A DNA stretch of 64,000 nt from Artemisia argyi (lineage: Eukaryota; Streptophyta; Magnoliopsida; Asterales; Asteraceae). The stretch spans positions 96,314,871 through 96,378,870 of the forward strand of contig CM060695.1 in NCBI GenBank assembly GCA_030686995.1. Direction: 5' to 3'. Both the position numbers and the translations under genes were made by a program. Below the pieces are notes generated by a model, which ran no database searches, was not told where the DNA came from, and was given only the letters and a program-made list of their open reading frames with translations. Position 1 is the first letter of the stretch. Every line of letters starts with the position of its first letter. Positions 10,018 to 19,140 of this stretch are shown here, one piece after another.

Positions 10018-11583
10018 ATGGAAGGTGGTAACATCTTTGAACCCATCATCCCACCACAACAAAACCCACCATTAGAACCCCTTAGGCCCCGAACCTTAGG
10101 AGAGTATTCCCGACCTAGCCACCAAGGCTACCGAAACACCATTGAGCTCACCGGAGCCAAAGTGACCCCCTTGCGATCCGACACCATCCGGTTGGTGCAA
10201 AGCGGATGTGCATTCCATGGACTTCGTTCCGAAGATCCAAACCAACACCTTAAGGACTTCCTCAAAATCGTAGATTCCATAGACCTAGGTGTTGAAACTA
10301 GAGAGACTACCCGTTTACGCCTATTCCAATTCTCTCTACGGGATCAAGCTAGTCAATGGCTTGAGCGTTTCCCCGCGGGATCCATCACCACATGGGACGA
10401 TCTCGCCAATCGCTTCCTTACCCAATTCTTTCCGCCGGAAAAGACCGCAATGCTTAGAAGGGACATTTTGTGGTTTGAGCAGCAGCGGGGTGAAACTTTC
10501 TACGAAGCTTGGGCCCGTTTTAAGGATCTCCTCCACAAACTCCCCCATCATGGTATAAACCTTTGGTTATTAGTCCAGATTTTTTACGATCATGTTGACT
10601 ATCACACTAAGCGCACCATTGACAGAGCCGCGGGAGGTAAATTACGTGATAAGAACGCCGAGGAATCTTGGGCAATCATCGAGGAGCTAGCCACTAACAA
10701 TCAGGAACTGTGGGAGTTTAAACATACAGTAGAAGCGGCCATCAATGCAGTCTCGGCATCTGGAGGAAACACCGAAATCCCCGATGAACTCTTATGCAAA
10801 ATTGAGGCAAAAGTTGACTATTTTGAGGAAAGGCAAAGGAGACCCTTAAGTCCTAGACAAGCCACGGTCAATTCTGTCTCAAGATCAACCTCGATACCAT
10901 TATCTGAATCACCCTCTAGAGAACATGTCGAAACTTTTCAGAAGTGCACTCCACCTTGTTCCCCTCCCAAGGAACTTAGCTCGGAATTTGAGGCTAGGAT
11001 GAGAGAGTATATGGCGACCCACTCTGATCGGCTTGCTAGATTCGAAGAAGCAGTTTATAAGCAAAAGGAGGAGATGCAGGAGAAAATGAATGAGATGCTG
11101 AGTCTATTGGAGGAGTATACCAATCAGAGAACCCCCGAACGAATACTGCTAAGGAAAGAAAGCACTATTCCCACCACCCAATTTGTTAACTCCATCACCA
11201 TTGTCCATAAAGATAATGAGAAGGTAAAAACTCCCGCTAAACAGACCTTAGAAAAACCGCCTGAGTCCCAACCTTTGAGCTACTACCTGAAACACGATAT
11301 AAACAAAAACACCATAACAAATTGGATTAAGGGTGATGGGCATAACCAATCCTCCGAACAGGTTCCCGAGAAAGAGAAAGAAGAGAAAGATGAGTATGAT
11401 ACGCTTATTGGAGGATCAGTGGTCGAGAGGTTATTAATACAGAAAGTGGCTACTAAGCAGGTAGCATGTGGGAATTTTGAAATACCAACGAGCATCGGGG
11501 ACTTGAAACATCTTAGTGCTTTCGCCGACCAAGGATCGGAAGTAAATCTTATGCCCCTAACTATTTACATCCAACTAACGTAA
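10018..11583 (+). CDS. Element B gag and start of protease
   Basis: 521 codons starting at the ATG 146 bases after the primer site. Residues about 65-190 form a Retrotrans_gag capsid domain (FHGLRSEDPNQHLKDFLKIV, QASQWLERFPAG, YEAWARFKDLLHKL). A predicted coiled coil follows near residues 320-370 (EEMQEKMNEMLSLLEE). There is no CCHC zinc knuckle, unlike the gag of A. The end enters an Athila-type retropepsin with DQGSEVNLMP at residues 504-513; Asp504 would be catalytic, though the usual T/S before Gly is Gln. A TAA stop (11581-11583) interrupts the protease, and the same frame resumes at 11584 and continues to 12288. Product: particle shell protein plus protease. Confidence 0.88.
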   Translation: MEGGNIFEPIIPPQQNPPLEPLRPRTLGEYSRPSHQGYRNTIELTGAKVTPLRSDTIRLVQSGCAFHGLRSEDPNQHLKDFLKIVDSIDLGVETRETTRLRLFQFSLRDQASQWLERFPAGSITTWDDLANRFLTQFFPPEKTAMLRRDILWFEQQRGETFYEAWARFKDLLHKLPHHGINLWLLVQIFYDHVDYHTKRTIDRAAGGKLRDKNAEESWAIIEELATNNQELWEFKHTVEAAINAVSASGGNTEIPDELLCKIEAKVDYFEERQRRPLSPRQATVNSVSRSTSIPLSESPSREHVETFQKCTPPCSPPKELSSEFEARMREYMATHSDRLARFEEAVYKQKEEMQEKMNEMLSLLEEYTNQRTPERILLRKESTIPTTQFVNSITIVHKDNEKVKTPAKQTLEKPPESQPLSYYLKHDINKNTITNWIKGDGHNQSSEQVPEKEKEEKDEYDTLIGGSVVERLLIQKVATKQVACGNFEIPTSIGDLKHLSAFADQGSEVNLMPLTIYIQLT

Positions 11584-11586
11584 AAA

Positions 11587-12288
11587 ATGCCAGCACCTAC
11601 TCGTGTTAGGCTATCTCTTGTTGGACACTCGTACGTATACCCCCTAGGAATCGCAGAAGATGTATTAATCAATGTTGCAGGATTCATGTACCCCGTTGAT
11701 TTTATGATCATTGATGATAAAGGGGATGGATGCATGCCAATAATCCTTGGGGCACCGTTCCTCACCACCGCTAGGGCTGTCATTAAGTATGAAGATAGGA
11801 AGATTGAGCTTAAGTCTGGAAAGAGAAAGATTAGTTTTCACATGACTCCGCGAAGTGGGCATGAGAATTTGAGTTGGAGAATGATTAAAAACAACATTGG
11901 CACGACGCCCATTCGTGTTCAGAATAAAATTCTTGCATGGGAGGCAAGAATCAAGAGCTATAAGAAAGCTAAGGATGAAAGGAGAAAAAGCAATAAGGAT
12001 CCGATAGAACTCAAACACACCCAACACACAAGCAATCATACACCGTTTGAGGAAGGGAACTTAATACTCTTGAGACACTTAGAAACCACAATACCACCCG
12101 ATAAACCGAGTCCTTGGTGGTATGGGCCATTCACCATCGAAGGATTGAGCCAAGATGGGGTAGCTAGCTTGAGAAGCAAATTAGGTGGGAAGGTTATTGC
12201 GAGTATTGATAGATTGAGGCACTACCACCATAATAGTAATGATCGCAATTATATGGGGTACATCATTTCAAATGATGAAATCACGTAG
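11587..12288 (+). CDS. Element B rest of protease joined to an integrase-tail-like segment
   Basis: In the same frame as the gag, separated from it by one TAA. The first 70 residues complete the retropepsin: a GHSYVYPLGIAEDVL strand, then ILGAPFLTTARAVI at residues 53-66, typical of Athila-type proteases. From about residue 155 the sequence (FEEGNLILLRH, WWYGPFTIEGL, IDRLRHYH) resembles the C-terminal tail of gypsy integrases. The reverse transcriptase, RNase H and integrase core that should lie between are absent, so the element appears to be an internal-deletion derivative with its frame kept open. The first Met is not a real start. The integrase-tail assignment is by pattern only. Confidence 0.7.
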   Translation: MPAPTRVRLSLVGHSYVYPLGIAEDVLINVAGFMYPVDFMIIDDKGDGCMPIILGAPFLTTARAVIKYEDRKIELKSGKRKISFHMTPRSGHENLSWRMIKNNIGTTPIRVQNKILAWEARIKSYKKAKDERRKSNKDPIELKHTQHTSNHTPFEEGNLILLRHLETTIPPDKPSPWWYGPFTIEGLSQDGVASLRSKLGGKVIASIDRLRHYHHNSNDRNYMGYIISNDEIT

Positions 12289-14140
12289 TAACCCACGACT
12301 TTGAGTCTAGCTACAAGACTCGTAAATAAAGAAAAGCGCTTCTTGGGAGGCAACCCATGTTTTGTGTGATTTTAATTGTTTGATTGTTATTTGCTTCCGT
12401 ATGCATGCTTTATTTTTATTGTTGGTTGATCATGTTTCTCAATTAAAATGTGGAAATACTTTATTATGTTGTTTAGCCTAGTCTTAACTTCAACCTAAAG
12501 GTATTTTTGCAAAAGATAAGTGTAAGGGGAAACCCCAAATATGTTTTTTAAGAAACAAACCGATCATGATTCTCCACAATATTTAATGAACATGTGTATT
12601 CGTATTGTTAGAGTCAAATGCTTGTATTGAGTCATAATGTAGTTTTGCAGGATTTTCCAGGAAGTAGGACAAAGTTTTTCCAGAAATTTTCCGGAAACTT
12701 AACATAAAGATTTCTGCAGGTTCATTCTGACGGCGTCAGGCAATTGCTCTTGACGGCGTCAGGAGTCAAAAATCTGGAAATTTTACCAGTTTTGTTTTTC
12801 TAACGGAGTCTTATAAGTTTTTGTGAATTATTAAGTTTTATAATCTCCAAGAAATCTGCAAACTTCATTCCACAAGCATTATATCTTACTTTGTTTTCTA
12901 GGATTTAGTAACTTATATAGGATGCCGCCGATTTTACGCGAGGTTGCCTTGTCTACTTTTGTCAGGATTTACAGGTTATTTGAGACAAGAAGATGATTTA
13001 TATTCTGGAAGGGAAGCTTTGATTGTTCGTTTTCTTGGAGGAAGATTTAACCTGGCCAACCTAAAATCCATACCGAGCGAATCAGGGGAGTATTTGAATT
13101 CATTCTCTTTACTTTTAACTTTTACATTCTTTACTTGAACATTGGGGACAATGTTCATCTTAAGTGTAAGGGGAGGGTAAAAAGATGATACCTTACATAT
13201 GCACTTTCGCTTGAGTTTGTTTTGTTTGATAGTAGATGAGTAATAAAACTATGAGAAATACTTGTTAGTGCAATTTTAGCGCCAAATTTAAAATTTTTTA
13301 CAACATTTAGGAGTGAAACTCTAGCCATAGCAAGCGTCTCATGGATAGGAGGTTGTATGACTAGCACATAACCGTATATTCAGAAAAATTTTCCACCCAA
13401 AAATGTGAGGTTCGCCTTTAGTTTTGATAGGAAAAGCATTTATTATTGGTGCTTATGAGTGTACCGGTAGCATTTAGATTCTAGAACTTGCGTTAGTGAT
13501 GCATCCCGAGACCGCTAGTGAGACTACATTCGTGTAGTAGGATTTACTACATGATAAGAGGCATTAGGATCACCCTTGTGTTAAACCCGTATTACGATTA
13601 CTTGACCATTTAAGTCATATTACTTGGCTAGTTAAGTCAACTAATTTTTCCCACACCCTTAGCGTTGTACTCATTTTTAGTACACGATACCCCTAGTACA
13701 CCCCTCCGAGCCTATCTTTTCGTTTCTAACTTTAAGCATTTTACTTAAAGGAAGAATTTGTTACACCCCACTTAAATGTACACCCAAATCGCCTTAGCCT
13801 TCCGTGTATGCGCTCATTTTTAGTGCATTATTGTTATTTGTTAAACCCTAAGTTAACTTTCTAATTGATTACATGGTTGCTAAGTCGAGTCATATCCTTG
13901 TACATATTGTTTTGGGACGATTGGGACTCATGGGTAAGTACTTATTTTATGGAGTAATGGGGAAGAACAACACTTATTACCCCCATATGTACGTTAATCT
14001 TAAAAATGCTCCAAGTGTTTTGATTTTCTTAATTCGAGTCATTAGAATAGTTTAATGTAAAGTATGTAAAGATTCAAGTGTAAGGGGAATTCTCATCCCC
14101 TATGATGTATTATTTTGGATGGTAGGGTAAGAGTGTATGT

Positions 14141-14185
<45 letters not shown>

Positions 14186-14792
14186 GAAAAAATCAAGAAA
14201 AAGAAAAAAAAAATAGAAAAAAAAAAAAGAGAGAAAAAACATACGGACTACCATCCCGTTTTCATTCTATGTTCATTTTATGTTTTTAGTTATTTTTCAT
14301 TTATTAGCTTAAGTTGAGTCTAGTCTTGGCTTAGCAACGCCATCTTGTACATGTAATTAACTAAGATTGTTAACTCGCCACCAGTAAAATCCCCTTTATC
14401 CAACAAAACCGTGTAATTCATATCCCTACACCTAACGTTATAACCCTTTAAAAAGACCTCTTTGATAGTTTATCCTAGGTGCTTACGCCATGTGGTGGAG
14501 GTTTGATCCTTTCCCAAGCCTATGGTAATCTATTTTGCTATGACAGGTAGTGAGAGATATCTTCCATTTCCATAATGTTATATTACTTTATTACACCCGA
14601 GAGATGTGAGTATCTAAACACTATTTGTGAGGTGCTTGTGTATGATCTTCGTGCTTGTCTATTGGTCTTTAGTGGAACGATTATTTGTTGTAATTACTTT
14701 TATATTAGTGTTAAATGACCCCTAACTTGTCTTTTGAGTAGAATAAAAGCTCATTTGCTTGAGGACAAGCAAATCTCAAGTGTAAGGGTATA
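12289..14792 (+). other. Element B 3' non-coding region
   Basis: About 2.5 kb without a gene. Directly after the stop: stem-loop GAGTCT-7-AGACTC (12303-12321), then GGGAGGCAACCC (12345-12356). Four AAGTGTAAGGGG-type motifs at 12518-12530, 13162-13174, 14076-14088 and 14778-14790; the last is the polypurine tract next to the 3' LTR. Two GACGGCGTC motifs at 12729-12737 and 12752-12760. A and C have the same layout. Confidence 0.8.
14142..14232 (+). repeat. Hypervariable poly(A)/purine tract
   Basis: A run of more than 30 A followed by A/G-rich sequence. The same position in A (847-908) and C (about 32910-32990) is a pyrimidine tract of different length on the plus strand. Confidence 0.85.
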
Positions 14793-16196
14793 TGATGAGG
14801 CGAAAAATGATCCGTTTTTAGGGGGTCATTTAAGCCCGAATCCGAATTTATTTGATCAAATATTGCCCTAAATCGTTCCTTTTGTGATTTTAGGTGTTTG
14901 GAGAGTGAATTCTGGAAAAGAGGCTATTTTGGACGTTTTTGGAGCATAAAGTGAAGAAAACAACAAAGTACCAAATCCAAGCTGGAATTACAAGGTGACG
15001 GCGTCAAGAATTTACTCTTGACGGCGTCAGAAAGGATGAATATTTTACCGAAGGTTGTGAAGGCGTCAGATGAAGAGATGACGGCGTCAAAATGACCAAG
15101 ATTAATTTACCGAGGGTGGTGACGGCGTCACATAGGCCGTCACGATTGGATCTAGGGCGTCCAAGGAAGTATATGGCGGCGAGTTGACGGCGTCAGATTT
15201 TACTCTTGACGCCGTCAGGACGATTTTCCTATATATAGTTTTCTAGTTTTTTTCATTAGAGGGAGAAGTTTTGGTGAAACCCTAAAGACGATTTTGGTGC
15301 CTCTTTTACAGGTTTTTCAAGGGTTCCAAACCCTTGAGACCTTGCATTGTAATTGAGATAAGTATACTCTTAATTCAATCAATATGTCTATGTGTTGGTT
15401 GTCTATCTTTTGTTCTTATCTTAATTCTACTATGCTAGGCTAAATTTCCTTTGTGTTTGCTTAGATCTAATGAAACCTAGATGTTGATTATGTGTTGATT
15501 ACTTGTCTATTCTTGTTTTGAATGAATGATATTATATGTTAGGCTTAAGAAAACTGGCAGATCTCCAAATGGTAACATGCTTGAACGTCTTAAGAAACAT
15601 GAACCGAGGCGTACTAGGTCTTTATTGGTTGTATTTAATGCATGAGCCACTGTTTACAATCCCTATAGTTGTGCTGGGTCATGGTGTAGGAGGAGATAAG
15701 AGCTCATAGAGTTGGGGAGTTATGTATGCCACTCCACGAATGGTATTAAGGAATACAACCCGTCATTCATACAAGTGTAACAAGTAATTAACATGTAAAA
15801 GATATCTAGGGAGTAATGAAGTCTAAGTAAACACAATTTCTCCAACCACTGCTCACAACCTTAGTTTAATATTAGTTTAATTTCATTTTCATTAGTTAAT
15901 TAGTTATAAAGTAGTTTTTGGGTTAGTTGATTAGCAACTAATTCCGCCCACTCCTTCAAAACCCGAGATTTTACTTGCTTTCATAAAATATAAAAACACA
16001 AAAATAATCATCTTCCATCTCTAGAACTATTAATTAGGCTTTCTAATCCTAGCGACACTATTCCTAAGCTGAACGATCAATCCCCCGGTACTTGTCACTA
16101 TACTATACTACAACGATCAGGTACACTGCCTGGTGGGGGTTGTAAGCCTCGCGAGATCCCTCGAGAGGTAAAGCAAGGTGCGATTCCCACGCATCA
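14793..16196 (+). repeat. Element B 3' LTR
   Basis: Same length as the 5' LTR. Differences seen by eye: near 14876 (G for A), near 15163 (A for G) and near 16151 (G for A). TATA box at 15230-15237. Followed by target duplication AACAT. Confidence 0.95.
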
Positions 16197-17838
16197 AACA
16201 TCGTTTTGGATTTATTTTGTGGCGTATGGGATTAAAAAGAAAAGAATAATAAATAAAAGGGTGCTTATGGATTAAGGTTAGGGTTTATGTTATTGGATTG
16301 TGAAGATTAATGATGTTAATGATTGAGGAATAATGATAGGATGAATGGGAAAAATTATGGTTTGATGACTGTGAATTATTTTGTTAACCGATTTGTGTTT
16401 TAAAATAAGAAGGGGGTATTTTGTAATTTTATAAACTTATGTGGTATTTTTGTAACTTGTATTCGATCAGGGATAATTAATATAAAATATAATATGAGGG
16501 TGTTATGTGTGAAATTTGTGACTAAAAGGTTTAAATGGTAAATTATTAATTAATTAATTTAAATCGGAAATTAATTAAAATAGAGGGACTTGTTGTGTAA
16601 ATTTTGTAAATGAAAGGTGATTTGTATAATTATTAAAGTAAAGGGTAAAATGTGTAATTTTGGATAATTAAGGGTTAAATGTGCTAATATGAATTTGTTA
16701 TGGATATAATTATAATTTAAATATTAATAAGGACTTATTTGTAATTAATGTAAATAAAGGGTTGAAATGTGGCATCTGTAAACTTGAAGGTTTAATATTG
16801 TTAACTTATGTATAATTTGTATAAAATATGAAAACTTTTAATATTTACATATTAGACCTTTAACTATGGCATATTTGCATTTGAAACCCTAAAATATGGA
16901 AAGTTGTCTATTTAAACCCTAAAATCATTATGACTTATTAAAATGAACCCTAATTCCATAATAATGTTTAATAAATGACTTAACTTGCATTTTGATCTTA
17001 AATCTTTCTAATTATGGAAGCCTACTATTTATGAAAACTTACTAAATAAGGAAACTTGCTAAAAATAGAAAGTTACTTAAAATGGAAAGATAGCCTAAAA
17101 AGGAGTAATCTGATTTGAAATAAACTAGTAAAAAATTCTCGACTTCTAATTCGTCTAGGTTCTGTGAAGGAGGAGTGGTCCCTATTCCTGTTTGATCTTT
17201 CTTATGTCTGCTTTGTCATCTGGTTAAGGTACAGATATTCTAACCTTTCAGTAAGGTTTCTTATGACTCGTGATCCGTTCCATTGCCACTATTATGATTT
17301 CTGATCTTTATACGCTTGATATCATTGGTTCATTTGATAGTATGATTTCGTATGAAGACCCTTTTAGAAATATAACCTAATGACTTTTGAGAAAAAAAAC
17401 TATTTTTGAAATGATTTCTGTGATTACGATACGATGCCAGTTTTATATGAAGGTTTTAATGACTTTTATGAAATGTGTTTTTAAAGGAATACTTTTACGA
17501 TAAAAAGGTTTTAAATAATTTTCAAAAGTCCTTAATCTGTTTTATTCTCTAAGATTTCTCATGACTTTCTTTAACATCTTTTGATTATTTAACTTCAAAT
17601 TTTGAACCTTGCTATGAACCCTTTTGCTATTATGAACCTTTGATTTGAACCTCATGATATGAATCTTTGATTTGGACCTTTGACTTGAACCATTGCTATG
17701 ATCCCTTGTATGATCTATATTTGATTGATCCATTCATGTTATGAATTGCTTTGATATTTGTTGTATGCTATATTCCATTTCTTATAGCATTCTTATGCCC
17801 TTATATGCTGCCTATTATTTGATTAAATTGTAGCGAGT

Positions 17839-17879
17839 CATGGGGAGTCCATGGCCTTACCACTGATGCACCAGTGGTA
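17839..17879 (+). other. Two conserved stem-loops in the T1 LTR
   Basis: SL1: CATGG-5-CCATG (17839-17853). SL2: TACCACTG-6-CAGTGGTA (17858-17879), loop ATGCAC. Counterparts: 42749-42789, 47528-47568 and 50878-50918. Confidence 0.65.
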
Positions 17880-18747
17880 TTGACACTATATGTGGAGGTG
17901 GGTTTTTGTCCACAGCATTCCCTATTATGCTATAGCACCATGGCCATTATTATTATTGTATGTATGCTTAGCCTAGAGCTTGGTATATGTATATTTGTTT
18001 TTGCAGGGAGCGTATGGATGCATCCTAGGTACTTTGTTTCGTTTTGAATTTGGTGAATGAGTGTGTGTGTGCGATACACTCCATTTCACATTTGGTGCAT
18101 CGAGCTAGCTACTCTATGTACAATTTGATATATGATTGTTTGGCATTTCTGTTACTTCTACTATATATGTGATCCTTGTTGTTCTAACTTCTTTATTGTT
18201 ACTGACCTATGCTTTCCTTAGTTCATTTGCTTACACTTATGATTCGTTCCATTTTCCTTGATTCATCTGATATTCCTTATATGTATTCCCTTTGATCATA
18301 TTCTGTTGATTCTATCATATGTTTCATATTCTTTGATATTCGTCTCAACAGGTTTGCTTTGGATTCATTTTGGATTCACTTTCGTTTCCCTTTTGTTATT
18401 AGCTTTTGTTTGTTTATATCTGTTCACTGGGCTTTTTAAGCTCGGCCGCATTTCTTTTCCTGCGGTAGGTTATTTAGAAGGAAGCTGGGTTTGAGGGAAG
18501 AGTGCTTAGGAGCTTTTAGTGGACTACACGGTTGATAGCTCCCCATGGATTAGAGATGGACTTAGAAATTCCTCTTTTGGTTCTTAGTTTGTAATTAGTT
18601 TGGAAGCTGTTATGCTTAGTTTTAGCACCTTATCATTTATTAGATTTGCTTTGTAACCCTTGTATTATTTAATGTATTCCGCTTGCTTATGTTCTGATTC
18701 GACTCCGTAATGTTACACTTTAGCCCTTTTTAGGTTGGGGTGTTACA

Positions 18748-19140
18748 CTTTATTATGAGAATCGATAGTTAATCACTTACTTTTGATATTTTCAGTATCT
18801 ACAATCCAATATTGGAAAAGACACGAAAAACGACGAAATTTGGAGCTAAATTCGAATAATTTTATAAGTCGTGGTAAAAGCATACGACGTATCTACATTC
18901 TTGAGGTACGCCGAATTAAATTATTAGAAGAAACTAAGAACTTGGAAATTATAAGAATACGGCGTATTTACCTCTGCCAATATGTTGTATCTAAGTACTT
19001 GCAGTCAAAGCCCAAGTCAACTGAAGAACGAATATGGATTATGAAACTATGGCCATACTCCATATTAAAGATCTTATCCTGAGTCCAAGTTTATCAATAT
19101 TTGAAAGTATACGACGTATTAAACTCTTGTAATACGCCGA
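18748..19140 (+). repeat. Fragment of an H-type LTR
   Basis: Starts inside an LTR similar to solo LTR H (GAGAATCGATA-TTAATCA block, as at 29709-29730) and carries ACGACGTAT/ACGGCGTAT motifs. It is cut on the left by T1 and on the right by the TGTAACACC terminus at 19141. Confidence 0.6.

Larger units (their letters stand above)
8444..16196 (+). mobile_element. Element B: complete young Athila/Tat-like retrotransposon
   Basis: 7753 bp, with LTRs at 8444-9847 and 14793-16196 (1404 bp each) and perfect 5-bp target duplications AACAT at 8439-8443 and 16197-16201. By eye the LTRs differ at about three positions, so insertion was recent. It has a tRNA-Asp primer site and a gag-protease reading frame with a single stop, but no reverse transcriptase or integrase core. 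It is a non-autonomous element that must have been mobilised in trans. Confidence 0.95.
6839..18747 (+). repeat. T1 3' LTR (Tekay-like), split by a MITE and by element B
   Basis: Starts TGTAAAACCC at 6839 and ends GGGGTGTTACA at 18747. Without the insertions (MITE 7121-7838; B plus one target duplication, 8444-16201) it is about 3.4 kb, a usual size for Tekay LTRs. The downstream half carries two stem-loops (17839-17879), a splice-like TTTTTGCAG followed by GGAGCGTATGGATGCATCC near 18000-18028, and T-rich sequence. Blocks are shared with the T3 and T4 LTRs. No gene is seen in 16202-18747. Confidence 0.8.
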
